Below are positions 25,410-34,083 of a DNA stretch of 64,000 nucleotides, piece after piece. The DNA is taken from NCBI GenBank assembly GCA_002395775.1, contig DGUV01000030.1, positions 25,647 through 89,646 on the forward strand, given 5' to 3'. The notes below the pieces were generated by a model. That model was not told the origin of the DNA. It saw nothing but the letters and a program-made list of their open reading frames with translations, and did no database searches. Position 1 is the stretch's first letter; each line of letters opens with the position of its first letter. The DNA is from Prevotellaceae bacterium UBA4301. Its GTDB lineage: Bacteria; Bacteroidota; Bacteroidia; Bacteroidales; Bacteroidaceae. The position numbers and the translations under genes are program-made.

Positions 25410-26282
25410 ATGAAAAAACTAAGCTTTGTATTTGCAGTCGCTGTGGCTGCAGTGATTGCATCTTGTGGTAACGGCACCCCCAAGGCCGACCTGAAGAGTG
25501 ACGTTGACACGCTGTCGTATGCCATCGGTATGGCTCAGACTCAGGGTCTGCGCGAGTATCTGACCCACATCGGTGTGGATTCGGCCTACATGGACCAGTT
25601 TATCAAGGGCCTGAACGAAGGCGCCAACGCTGGTGACGACAAAAAGCAGACAGCCTACTTTGCCGGCATCCAGATTGGTCAGCAGATCAGTCAGCAGATG
25701 ATGAAGGGCATCAACTATGAGCTCTTCGGTGAGGATTCGACCCAGACCATCAGCCTGAAGAACTTCATGGCAGGCTTCGTGAGCGCTACGCTGAACGAGG
25801 GCGGCCTGATGACGATGGAGGAGGCCCAAGTGACCGCCCGCCAGAAGCAGCAGGAGATAAAGAAAGCCCAGATGGAGAAGAAGTATGGCGAATGGAAGAA
25901 GGAGAACGACGACTTCATGGCCAAGATTGCCAAGCAGGAAGGCCTGAACAAGCTGGAGAACGGTGTGTACTACAAGGTCATCACGGAAGGTAAGGGCGAA
26001 ATTCCTGCCGACACCAGCCGCGTGAAGGTAAACTACGAGGGCAAACTGATCAACGATACCATCTTCGACAGCAGCATCAAGCGTGGCGAGCCCACCACAT
26101 TCCGCTGCAACCAGGTGATTCCCGGATGGACCAACGCCCTGACTCACATGCCCGTGGGCTCGAAGTGGGAGGTGTATATTCCTCAGGATCAGGCCTACGG
26201 CGACCGCGAGGCCGGACAGATTAAGCCTTTCTCTGCACTGGTGTTCACCATCGAGCTGCTGAGTATTGAGAAGAAACTGTAA
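25410..26282 (+). CDS. FKBP-type peptidyl-prolyl isomerase, lipoprotein
   Basis: 290 residues. Lipobox IASC (Cys about 19) puts it in the membrane envelope. Helical N-domain with DTLSYAIGMAQTQGLREYL and a long charged helix (QKQQEIKKAQMEKKYGEWKKE), then the FKBP domain (about 190-290) with VKVNYEGKLINDTIFDSS, NQVIPGWTNALTHMPVGSKW and YIPQDQAYG. Second of three tandem paralogs. Confidence 0.9.
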   Translation: MKKLSFVFAVAVAAVIASCGNGTPKADLKSDVDTLSYAIGMAQTQGLREYLTHIGVDSAYMDQFIKGLNEGANAGDDKKQTAYFAGIQIGQQISQQMMKGINYELFGEDSTQTISLKNFMAGFVSATLNEGGLMTMEEAQVTARQKQQEIKKAQMEKKYGEWKKENDDFMAKIAKQEGLNKLENGVYYKVITEGKGEIPADTSRVKVNYEGKLINDTIFDSSIKRGEPTTFRCNQVIPGWTNALTHMPVGSKWEVYIPQDQAYGDREAGQIKPFSALVFTIELLSIEKKL

Positions 26283-26283
26283 G

Positions 26284-26330
26284 ATTAATCGGAGTATTCG
26301 GAGTAATCGGAATAATCAGAGTAATCAGAG
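26284..26330. repeat. 9-bp-period spacer between FKBP genes 2 and 3
   Basis: Five units of type GGAGTAATC in exact 9-bp register between the TAA of one gene and the ATG of the next. Confidence 0.75.
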
Positions 26331-27221
26331 ATGAAAAAGACTCTTATCATAGTGCTGGCCGCCATGCTGGGCATGACGGTCAGCGCAGCCCCAAAGAAGA
26401 AGGCCAAGAAGGTGGCCAAGCCGGTGGAGAAGGTGGACACCATCTCGGCACGCGACTTCAGCTACCTGATGGGCAAAGCCAACACCATGGGACTGAAGAA
26501 CTATCTGGTGCAGCGCATGGGCGTGGACACCGCCTACATGGCCGATTTCATGCAGGGCTTTGACAGCGGCAAGCTGACCGAGGCCGACAAGCGCACAAAG
26601 GCTCGCCTGGCCGGTATGGAAATCCGCCAGCAGGTGGAGGGACAAATCATTCCGCAGATGTCGCGCCAGATTAGCGACTCGCTGAAGGTGCTGCAGGCCG
26701 ACCGCTTTGTGGCAGGCTTCCGCGCCGGTATCTCGGGCCAGGGCGACGAACTGCCCATCACGATGGACAGCACGCAAATGGTGGTCAGGAAACAGATGGA
26801 ATACTACCACAAGCAGGAGATGGAGCGCAAGTATGGCGCCAACCGCAAGGCCGGTGAGGAATTCCTGAAAGAGAACGCCAAGAAAGAGGGCGTGGTGACC
26901 ACGAAGAGCGGACTGCAATACAAGGTGCTGACGAAGGGCGAAGGCCAGGTGCCCACGGCCACGCAGCGCGTGAAGGTGAACTACGAGGGCCGACTCATTG
27001 ACGGCACCGTGTTCGACAGTTCGTACAAGCGCAACGAGCCCACCACGTTTGCCTGCAATCAGGTGATTAAGGGCTGGACCGAGGCACTGACGCTGATGCC
27101 CGTGGGCTCGAAGTGGGAGCTCTACATCCCCCAAGAACTGGCCTATGGCGAGCGTGAGAGCGGTAAGATTCCTCCCTACTCCACCCTTATCTTCACTGTG
27201 GAACTGCTGGGGATAGAGTAA
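26331..27221 (+). CDS. FKBP-type peptidyl-prolyl isomerase, periplasmic
   Basis: 296 residues. Cleavable signal peptide (MKKTLIIVLAAMLGMTVSAA), Lys-rich linker (PKKKAKKVAKP), helical N-domain (FSYLMGKANTMGLKNYL) and an FKBP domain (about 195-296) with VKVNYEGRLIDGTVFDSSY, NQVIKGWTEALTLMPVGSKW and YIPQELAYG. Third of the tandem set. With the cytoplasmic and lipoprotein members, each compartment has one copy, suggesting local duplication followed by re-addressing. Confidence 0.9.
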   Translation: MKKTLIIVLAAMLGMTVSAAPKKKAKKVAKPVEKVDTISARDFSYLMGKANTMGLKNYLVQRMGVDTAYMADFMQGFDSGKLTEADKRTKARLAGMEIRQQVEGQIIPQMSRQISDSLKVLQADRFVAGFRAGISGQGDELPITMDSTQMVVRKQMEYYHKQEMERKYGANRKAGEEFLKENAKKEGVVTTKSGLQYKVLTKGEGQVPTATQRVKVNYEGRLIDGTVFDSSYKRNEPTTFACNQVIKGWTEALTLMPVGSKWELYIPQELAYGERESGKIPPYSTLIFTVELLGIE

Positions 27222-27254
27222 GCGGAATTACAGGAGTAATCCGGAAAAAACTGA
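27222..27254. repeat. GGAGTAATC-type spacer before cotH
   Basis: Two to three imperfect units (GGAATTACA, GGAGTAATC, CGGAAAAAA) between the FKBP stop and the cotH ATG; same family as at 10342 and 26284. Confidence 0.55.
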
Positions 27255-29315
27255 ATGACCAGAAAGATCAGGATTATAGCCATGCTGCTGAGCTGCCTAT
27301 GGGCAGTGACGACAAATGGGCAGGTTGATGAATCGCACGTGCGACTCACCAACCTGCCGCATGTCTATATCGACACCTTCACGGGAAACAGTATCACCAG
27401 CAAGAACAACTATGTGCTGGCCCGCATGTGGATGGTGGACGAAAGGGACAGCGTGCTATTCTTCGACTCTCTGGAAATCAAAGGCCGAGGAAATTCTACC
27501 TGGAACCTGGCCAAGAAACCCTACAAGCTGAAGTTCCACCAGAAAGAGAAACTGCTGGGCAAGGGTTATGCCAAGACCAAGAAATGGACCCTGCTGGCCA
27601 ACCACGGCGACAAGACGCTGATCCGCAACGCGCTGACCTCGCTGCTGGGCGAGTTTGTGGGACTGGACTTCAACCCCGCTGCCAAGTTCGTCGATCTGAC
27701 GCTCAACGGCAACTATGTGGGCAACTACCAGATTTCGGATCATGTGGACGTACGACCCCACCGTGTGAACGTGATGGAGCAGGACTATCCGCTGACCGAA
27801 ACGAGCAACATCACCGGCGGCTACCTGCTGGAGGCCGACGGATTCTATGATTTCACCAACGGGGTGACAGGTTTCTACACCCCAAACAAGAATGCGCCCA
27901 TCCGCATCCACTACCCCGACGAGGACGAGATTGACAACAGCCAGTACAGGTACATCCGAGACGCGGTGTATGAACTGGAGAACCGGCTGTATGACGACGC
28001 TATCTTCAAGGATGGCACACTGGGCTACCGCGCACTCATCGACAGCACATCACTGGCCAACTGGTACATAGCCACCGAGGTGAGCGGTAACCCTGACGGT
28101 TTCTTCTCGACTTACTTCTACAAGGATCAGGACGACGACCGATTCTTCTGGGGACCACTGTGGGACTACGACATTGCCTACGGCAACGACAACCGCATCG
28201 GCGACACGTCGCGCAAGATGATGAAGGACGTGGGATTCGGCGCATCGGTCATGCGCACCTGGGTCATCCGATTCTGGGAAGACCCATGGTTTGCCCACCT
28301 CATCAACCGACGCTATCAGGAGATAGTGGACGCGGGGGTGGAGGCCTACATGCTGGAGAAGATAGACAGTCTGACCACGCTGCTGCAGCGCTCGCAGGCC
28401 AAGAACTTTGAACTGTGGGGCATCAACAAACGTGCCCTGCGCGAATGTGTGCTCTATAGCACCTACGACCAGTATGTCAGCGACCTGAGGTCGTATGTGA
28501 GCAAGCACATCCCCTACCTGCAGACGGCCTTTGCCAACCTGCTACCCGACGAACCCACGCCACCCACGCCGCCAGGGCCCAAGGTACCCGACTTCGAGGC
28601 CGACACGCTGGTATATTATGCCATCAGCAATGCCGGCACAGGGACATTCATCGACCTGAACCCCGAGGACTACACCATCTGCGGCAACGCACGCGACGAG
28701 GAGAGCATGAGCCAGCAGTGGAGAGTGCGCCCCTTGGCGAACGGTTACATGCACATCGTGAACCGCATGACGGGACTGGCGCTGAACGACCCCACCCAGG
28801 GCAACCCCACAGCCACGACTCTGACGGGAACAAGACTGAACGTAACAGAACCCGACTCAACGGACACCCGACAGCAATGGGACATCGTGGCGCAGAGCGA
28901 CGACCGATTTAACCTCATCAACCACTTCAGCCAGCACGGGGCCAACCTGAGCGGAGGCGGAAGTGCCAACGGAACACGCATCGTGAGTTACATCAGCAAC
29001 GAACGCAACAGCACGTCGAACAACCGCATGTGGAGGTTCGGCATTGCCGACGAGGTGGAAGACGCCATCCCAAGCCTGACAAACGACGAACTGGAATACG
29101 CACTGGCCTACGACCCCACGGGACAACGGCTGCACTTCGGAGCAAACCACCCCGAGAAACTGACCTTCAAGGTGAACGTCTATGACCAGGGAGGCCGACT
29201 GGTGCGCACCTTCCGCGCCGACGACGAGTGCAGCACGGGCAGTCTGCCCCACGGCATATACATCGTGGCGTGGCGGGCCGAGGGGAAACTGCGGAGCGTG
29301 AAATTTGCTAAATAA
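27255..29315 (+). CDS. Exported CotH-family protein with ricin-like lectin domain and T9SS-type tail
   Basis: 686 residues. Signal peptide (1-23). CotH kinase-like domain (about 35-430): LEIKGRGNSTWNLAKKPYKLKF, KKWTLLANHGDKTLIRNAL, and DYDIAYGNDNRIGD. CotH proteins are atypical kinases that phosphorylate secreted proteins. Residues about 455-595 look like a ricin-type beta-trefoil (YYAISNAGTG, MHIVNRMTGLAL, SQHGANLSGGG), which would bind glycan. The last about 70 residues (VNVYDQGGRLVRTF, GSLPHGIYIVAW, SVKFAK) match a T9SS type A sorting domain, so it is probably surface-exposed. It follows the FKBP genes by 33 bp. Confidence 0.85.
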   Translation: MTRKIRIIAMLLSCLWAVTTNGQVDESHVRLTNLPHVYIDTFTGNSITSKNNYVLARMWMVDERDSVLFFDSLEIKGRGNSTWNLAKKPYKLKFHQKEKLLGKGYAKTKKWTLLANHGDKTLIRNALTSLLGEFVGLDFNPAAKFVDLTLNGNYVGNYQISDHVDVRPHRVNVMEQDYPLTETSNITGGYLLEADGFYDFTNGVTGFYTPNKNAPIRIHYPDEDEIDNSQYRYIRDAVYELENRLYDDAIFKDGTLGYRALIDSTSLANWYIATEVSGNPDGFFSTYFYKDQDDDRFFWGPLWDYDIAYGNDNRIGDTSRKMMKDVGFGASVMRTWVIRFWEDPWFAHLINRRYQEIVDAGVEAYMLEKIDSLTTLLQRSQAKNFELWGINKRALRECVLYSTYDQYVSDLRSYVSKHIPYLQTAFANLLPDEPTPPTPPGPKVPDFEADTLVYYAISNAGTGTFIDLNPEDYTICGNARDEESMSQQWRVRPLANGYMHIVNRMTGLALNDPTQGNPTATTLTGTRLNVTEPDSTDTRQQWDIVAQSDDRFNLINHFSQHGANLSGGGSANGTRIVSYISNERNSTSNNRMWRFGIADEVEDAIPSLTNDELEYALAYDPTGQRLHFGANHPEKLTFKVNVYDQGGRLVRTFRADDECSTGSLPHGIYIVAWRAEGKLRSVKFAK

Positions 29316-29340
29316 AAACAGAACACAATAAGCATCAGGC

Positions 29341-29799
29341 ATGGAAAAAATTGACAATCTCGACAAGCAGATTTTGGAGATCATCTCAGGTGACGCACGC
29401 ATCCCGTTCAAGGATGTGGCAGCAGAATGTGGGGTGAGCAGGGCTGCCGTGCATCAGCGCGTGCAGAGGCTCATTGACATGCGCGTAATCATCGGTTCGG
29501 GCTACCACGTCAACCCTGGGAGTCTGGGTTACACCACCTGCACGTTCATCGGCATCAAGCTGGAACGCGGGTCGATGTACCGACAGGTGTGTGAGGCTTT
29601 CTCCGAAATCCCAGAAATTGTGGAATGCCATTTCACCACAGGCCCCTACACAATGCTCGTGAAGCTGTATGCCCGCGACACGGCCCACCTGATGGACCTG
29701 CTGAACAACCACATCCAGGAGGTGCCCGGCGTGGTCTCGACTGAGACGCTGATCTCGCTGGACCAGGGCATCAAGAAGGAAGTGCCGATGAGGGGGTGA
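29341..29799 (+). CDS. Lrp/AsnC-family transcriptional regulator
   Basis: 152 residues. N-terminal winged helix (LDKQILEIISGDARIPFKDV, CGVSRAAVHQRVQRLIDMRVI), then the RAM ligand-binding domain (VCEAFSEIPEIVECHFTTGPYTMLVKLYARD, VPGVVSTETLISLDQGIKKEV). It typically senses amino acids. It stands 46 bp before an enzyme for glutamyl/dipeptide breakdown, so local control of amino-acid salvage is a fair guess. Confidence 0.9.
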   Translation: MEKIDNLDKQILEIISGDARIPFKDVAAECGVSRAAVHQRVQRLIDMRVIIGSGYHVNPGSLGYTTCTFIGIKLERGSMYRQVCEAFSEIPEIVECHFTTGPYTMLVKLYARDTAHLMDLLNNHIQEVPGVVSTETLISLDQGIKKEVPMRG

Positions 29800-29845
29800 A
29801 ATGGAAAATATGGACAATTCATAATGGATGATTGACAATTGAGAT

Positions 29846-31609
29846 ATGTTTGACTGGAAGAAGATATATGATGAGTGGCACGCTACGTTTCCCACTCATG
29901 AACGTCGGCCCGTGATAGGAATTACGGGCAATTTTGGCGACAAAGGTTGTGAACTTGCCGAGGGCTATTTCCGCTCCGTGCTGGAGGCCGGCAGCATACC
30001 CATGATTATACCCCCCTATGAGGACAAGGAGGCCCTGACGGGCATGCTGGACCACATAGACGGTCTGCTGCTCTCGGGCGGAGGAGACATCAATCCCCTC
30101 TACCTCGACGAGAACCCTTCTGCCGAACTGGGAACCATCAACCCACGGCGCGACCTGGCCGAGCTGCTCACGGTGAGGCTGGCCTATGACCGCCAGATTC
30201 CCATTCTGGGCATTTGCCGAGGCATACAGGTGCTGACTGCCGCACTCGACGGCGAACTGTATCAGGACCTCAGCCACGCCTTGAAGGACAAGGAAGGGGG
30301 ATGGCTGATGAAGCACGACCAGGCGCTGCCCCGCGAATATGCCTCGCACCGCGTGGCAGTGGAGGAAGGCACTCTGCTGCGACAGATATTCCATGGTGAA
30401 AGCAACCTGTTCGTCAACTCGTTCCACCACCAAGCCGTAGCCAGCCCGGGGAAGAGCCTGCGGGTGAGCGCCACCGCCCCCGACGGCATCATCGAAGCCG
30501 TGGAGAGCAGCGAGCACAAGAGCATAGTGGGCGTGCAGTGGCACCCCGAATGTTTCATCCTGCGCGGCGACCGTTCCATGATGCCCCTGTTTGAATGGCT
30601 GACGGGCGAGGCACGATCCTATCGCGAAGCCGTGGTGCTGCATCACCACATGCTCACCCTGGACAGCCATTGCGACACACCTATGTTCTTCGGACAGGAC
30701 ATCCACTTTGATCAGCGCGACCCGAAGATACTCGTGGACCTGCACAAGATGACCGAGGGCCACCTCGACGCCACCATCATGGTGGCCTACCTGCCTCAGG
30801 GCGAACGCAACGAGGCAGCCTTCCGCCAGGTGACGACAAAGACCAACGAACTGCTGGACGGCATCGAGCAAATCGTGGAGGAGAACAAGGAACACGTGGG
30901 ACTGGCCCGCACGGCCGACGACCTGTACAAACTGAAATGCGAGGGAAAGAAGGCCATCATGATGGGCATAGAAAACGGCTATGCCATCGGACAGGACCTG
31001 AGACTCGTGGAGGAGTTCCGGAAACGCGGAGTGGTCTATATGACGCTCTGCCACAACGGCGACAACGACATCTGTGACTCGGCACGCGGAACCAACGAAC
31101 ACGGCGGACTGAGCGACTTTGGACGCAAGGTGGTGCGTGAGATGAACCGCGTGGGCATGATAGTGGACCTGAGCCATGCGGCCGAGGCCAGCTTCTGGGA
31201 TGCTCTGGAAGAGAGCCAGGTGCCCATCGTGTGCAGCCACTCGAGTTGTCGCGCCCTGTGTGACCATCCCCGCAACCTCACCGACGAACAGATGCGTGCA
31301 CTGGCCAAGAAGGGCGGTGTGATGCAGGTGACGCTGTACAACGGATTCCTGCGCACCGACGGCGAGGCCACTATCCTGGATGCCGTACGGCACATCAACC
31401 ACGCCGTGGAGGTGATGGGCATCGAACATGTAGGCATCGGGACCGACTTTGACGGAGATGGCGGCGTGCCGGGCGTGGCCTCGGCCAGCGAACTCATCAA
31501 CCTCACACGCCTGCTGCGCACAGTGGGTTACACCCCCCAGCAGCTCCGACTGCTTTGGGGAGAGAATTTCCTGAGAGTGATGAGAGAAGTGCAAGGAGCG
31601 ACGAAATGA
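29846..31609 (+). CDS. Fusion of gamma-glutamyl hydrolase-like GATase and membrane-type dipeptidase (M19)
   Basis: 587 residues, no export signal. Residues about 20-255 form a class I glutamine amidotransferase of the PuuD/C26 type: LLLSGGGDINP, nucleophile Cys in ILGICRGIQVL, and QWHPE for the catalytic His/Glu. Residues about 265-585 form a renal-dipeptidase-like M19 domain: metal ligands in DSHCDTP, a helix with MMGIENGYAIG, LCHNGDND, MIVDLSHA, VCSHSSCRALCDHPRN, HVGIGTDFDGDGG. Together they could split gamma-glutamyl compounds and dipeptides. Similar two-domain proteins are, to my knowledge, common in Bacteroidota. M28 and Lrp genes flank it. Confidence 0.87.
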   Translation: MFDWKKIYDEWHATFPTHERRPVIGITGNFGDKGCELAEGYFRSVLEAGSIPMIIPPYEDKEALTGMLDHIDGLLLSGGGDINPLYLDENPSAELGTINPRRDLAELLTVRLAYDRQIPILGICRGIQVLTAALDGELYQDLSHALKDKEGGWLMKHDQALPREYASHRVAVEEGTLLRQIFHGESNLFVNSFHHQAVASPGKSLRVSATAPDGIIEAVESSEHKSIVGVQWHPECFILRGDRSMMPLFEWLTGEARSYREAVVLHHHMLTLDSHCDTPMFFGQDIHFDQRDPKILVDLHKMTEGHLDATIMVAYLPQGERNEAAFRQVTTKTNELLDGIEQIVEENKEHVGLARTADDLYKLKCEGKKAIMMGIENGYAIGQDLRLVEEFRKRGVVYMTLCHNGDNDICDSARGTNEHGGLSDFGRKVVREMNRVGMIVDLSHAAEASFWDALEESQVPIVCSHSSCRALCDHPRNLTDEQMRALAKKGGVMQVTLYNGFLRTDGEATILDAVRHINHAVEVMGIEHVGIGTDFDGDGGVPGVASASELINLTRLLRTVGYTPQQLRLLWGENFLRVMREVQGATK

Positions 31610-31624
31610 CGAAGTAATGACATT

Positions 31625-32632
31625 ATGAAAAGAAGTATATTAACAAGTTTACCAATCCTATTGTTTTTCATGTGTGTGGCAAGTTGTGGCAACAAAACAC
31701 GACGCGCCGACCGACCCGACACCATCCCCATGCGTCCCTGTCCTGAGTTTGTGGCAGAGAATGCCATGCGCAGCATCGTGGCCCAGTGTGAAATGGGGCC
31801 GCGCGTACCTGGCACACCAGCCTGGAAGGCCTGCGGCGACAGCCTTGTGGCCTGGTTCTCGGCCTTGGGACTCAGCGTGAGCGAACAGACGACAACCGTC
31901 ACCCTCTATGACGGTTCGACCCTTCCCTGCCGAAACATTACGGCAAGCCTCAACCCCGACAATTCCGACCGCATACTGCTGTGTGCCCACTGGGACAGCC
32001 GTCCCTGGGCAGACAATGACCCCGACAAGCAGCATCACAAGACACCCGTGCCAGCCGCCAACGACGGAGCCAGCGGCGTGGCAGTCATGCTGGAATTGGC
32101 CCGCATACTCAGTCAGGCCGACAGCATCGAGACGGGCATCGACTTCGTGTGCTTCGATGCCGAGGACTGCGGTACTCCGCAATGGTTCGACGGCGACGTT
32201 GAGAGCGAAGAGAGCACCTGGTGTCTGGGGTCGAAGCAATGGGCACTGCAGGCACAGGAACAAGGCTATCAGGCACGCTTTGGCATACTATTGGACATGG
32301 TGGGCGGACGCGGAAGCACCTTTGCCCGCGAGGGATTCTCCATGCAATATGCCCAACCCGTGGTGGACATGCTCTGGCACATCGCCCAACAGAATGGCTA
32401 TGGCCACTACTTCCCCCTGCGCGACGGCGGCCACATCACCGACGACCATGTCAACGTGAACGAGATTGCTCGCATACCCTGCCTGGACATTGTACCCTAC
32501 CACACCGAAGGACCCAGTTCGTTCGGTCCCACATGGCACACCATCAACGACACCCCCGACAACATCGACCCCAACGTGCTTGAGGCCGTGGGGCAGTGTG
32601 TGTTGCAACTGATTTACAATGATGCAAAGTAA
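31625..32632 (+). CDS. M28-family lipoprotein, glutaminyl-peptide cyclotransferase-like
   Basis: 335 residues. Lipobox VASC (Cys about 19). Zinc-peptidase fold: LLCAHWDSRPWAD (first His/Asp), AANDGASGVAVMLELARIL, VCFDAEDCG (in place of the usual Glu-Glu pair), and the final His in PYHTEGPSSFGPTWHT. The layout fits glutaminyl cyclases, which form pyroglutamate at N-termini. That modification is common on exported Bacteroidota proteins, so a role in the envelope is plausible. Start 15 bp after the dipeptidase stop. Confidence 0.83.
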   Translation: MKRSILTSLPILLFFMCVASCGNKTRRADRPDTIPMRPCPEFVAENAMRSIVAQCEMGPRVPGTPAWKACGDSLVAWFSALGLSVSEQTTTVTLYDGSTLPCRNITASLNPDNSDRILLCAHWDSRPWADNDPDKQHHKTPVPAANDGASGVAVMLELARILSQADSIETGIDFVCFDAEDCGTPQWFDGDVESEESTWCLGSKQWALQAQEQGYQARFGILLDMVGGRGSTFAREGFSMQYAQPVVDMLWHIAQQNGYGHYFPLRDGGHITDDHVNVNEIARIPCLDIVPYHTEGPSSFGPTWHTINDTPDNIDPNVLEAVGQCVLQLIYNDAK

Positions 32633-32682
32633 TGTCCTTAAAGTCTTTAATGACCTTAAAGACCCTAAAAAAGAAAATCGCG
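32633..32682 (+). repeat. 9-bp-period spacer between M28 and sufE genes
   Basis: Four units of type CCTTAAAGT/CTTTAATGA/CCTTAAAGA/CCCTAAAAA directly after the M28 stop. A 9-bp unit keeps frame, so the sufE frame is open through it from an ATG overlapping the stop (TAATG at 32630-32634), reading MSLKSLMTLKTLKKK. Confidence 0.7.
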
Positions 32683-33102
32683 ATGACAATCAACGAAATA
32701 CAAGACGAAATAATTGAAGAGTTTCAGGAACTGGACGACTGGATGGACCGCTACCAACTGCTCATAGACATGGGCAGCGACCAGCCCGCCCTGCCCGAAA
32801 AGTATAAGACCGAGCAAAACCTTATCGACGGTTGCCAGAGCCGCGTGTGGCTGCAAGCCGACCTGGTGGACGGACATGTCCACTTCCAGGCCGAAAGCGA
32901 TGCACTCATCGTAAAGGGCATCGTCACCCTGCTGCTGCGCGTACTCAACGACCAAACGCCTGCCGACATCCTCAACGCCGACCTCTACTTCATCGAACAG
33001 ATAGGACTGCGCGAGCACCTCTCCCCCACCCGCAGCAACGGACTGCTGGCCATGCTCAAGCAGATGAAGCTCTACGCGCTGGCATTCTCCACTAAGGCAT
33101 GA
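32683..33102 (+). CDS. sufE: SufE-family sulfur acceptor for Fe-S cluster assembly
   Basis: 139 residues from ATG at 32683 (MTINEIQDEIIEEF). Sulfur-accepting Cys in NLIDGCQSRVWL, followed by VKGIVTLLLRVLNDQTPADIL. It takes sulfur from SufS and passes it to SufBCD. A longer product from ATG 32632, which overlaps the previous stop, would add 17 residues coded by a tandem repeat; homology favours the inner start. The dus gene overlaps its stop by four bases. Confidence 0.88.
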   Translation: MTINEIQDEIIEEFQELDDWMDRYQLLIDMGSDQPALPEKYKTEQNLIDGCQSRVWLQADLVDGHVHFQAESDALIVKGIVTLLLRVLNDQTPADILNADLYFIEQIGLREHLSPTRSNGLLAMLKQMKLYALAFSTKA

Positions 33103-34064
33103 ACATCGGCAACGTCCATTTCGATAGCCCATGTCCCGTCTTCCTGGCTCCCATGGAGGACGTGACCGACATTGGCTTCCGCCTGCTGTGCAAGCAGATG
33201 GGGGCCGACTTGGTGTATAGTGAATTCGTATCGAGCGATGCCCTGGTGCGCGGCGTGAACCGCACCATTGAGAAAATGGAGGTATGCGAGGAGGAGCGCC
33301 CCGTGGCCATACAAATCTACGGACGATTTGTAGAGGCTATGCGCGATGCGGCTCAGATTGTGGTTGAACAGGCCCGACCCGACATCCTCGACATCAACTT
33401 TGGCTGCCCCGTCAAGCGCGTAGCCGGTAAAGGAGCCGGGGCCGGCATGCTACAGAACATCCCTCTCATGCTGGAGATGACTCGCGCCGTGGTCGATGCC
33501 GTACCCAACACGCCCGTCACCGTGAAAACCCGTCTGGGATGGGACCAAGACCATCGCATCATCGTGGAACTGGCCGAACAGCTGCAGGACTGCGGCATCA
33601 AGGCCCTGACCATACACGGGCGCACGCGTTCACAGATGTACACTGGCGAAGCCGACTGGACACTCATTGGCGAGGTGAAGCGCAACCCGCGCATGCACAT
33701 CCCCATCATCGGCAATGGGGACATCACATCGCCCGAACGGGCCCGCGAATGTTTTGAGCAGTACGGTGTCGATGCCATCATGGTGGGCCGAGCCACCTTT
33801 GGACGGCCGTGGATATTCAGGGAGATACGCAACCATCTCGACGGGAAAGACGAGACTCTCACCCAGGACTGGAAACTCGACGTGCTTAAACAGCAGGTGT
33901 TCACCAGTGTTGATCGCCTGGGTGAGTATCGGGGCATACTGCACAGCCGTCGGCATCTGGCGGCCTCTCCCCTTTTCAAGGGCATCCCCAACTTCCGTGA
34001 GACGCGCATCCGCATGCTCCGTGCCGAAACGGTGGAGGAATTGTTTGGGATTATATTTAAATAA
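33099..34064 (+). CDS. dusB: tRNA-dihydrouridine synthase (DusB type)
   Basis: 321 residues. FMN-dependent TIM barrel reducing uridines in the tRNA D-loop. Motifs: FLAPMEDVTDIGFRLLC, DINFGCPVKRVAGKGAGAGML (active-site Cys in the second half of the NFGCP region), VTVKTRLGWD, LTIHGRTRSQMYTG, IIGNGDI and IMVGRATFGRPWIF. Its ATG overlaps the sufE stop (ATGA). Confidence 0.92.
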   Translation: MNIGNVHFDSPCPVFLAPMEDVTDIGFRLLCKQMGADLVYSEFVSSDALVRGVNRTIEKMEVCEEERPVAIQIYGRFVEAMRDAAQIVVEQARPDILDINFGCPVKRVAGKGAGAGMLQNIPLMLEMTRAVVDAVPNTPVTVKTRLGWDQDHRIIVELAEQLQDCGIKALTIHGRTRSQMYTGEADWTLIGEVKRNPRMHIPIIGNGDITSPERARECFEQYGVDAIMVGRATFGRPWIFREIRNHLDGKDETLTQDWKLDVLKQQVFTSVDRLGEYRGILHSRRHLAASPLFKGIPNFRETRIRMLRAETVEELFGIIFK

Positions 34065-34083
34065 AATATACATTACATATTAA

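Noticed and set aside
29819..31594. 591-codon minus-strand open frame opposite the GATase-dipeptidase
   Set aside because: The plus-strand gene has two clear catalytic domains; the antisense frame has no motif.
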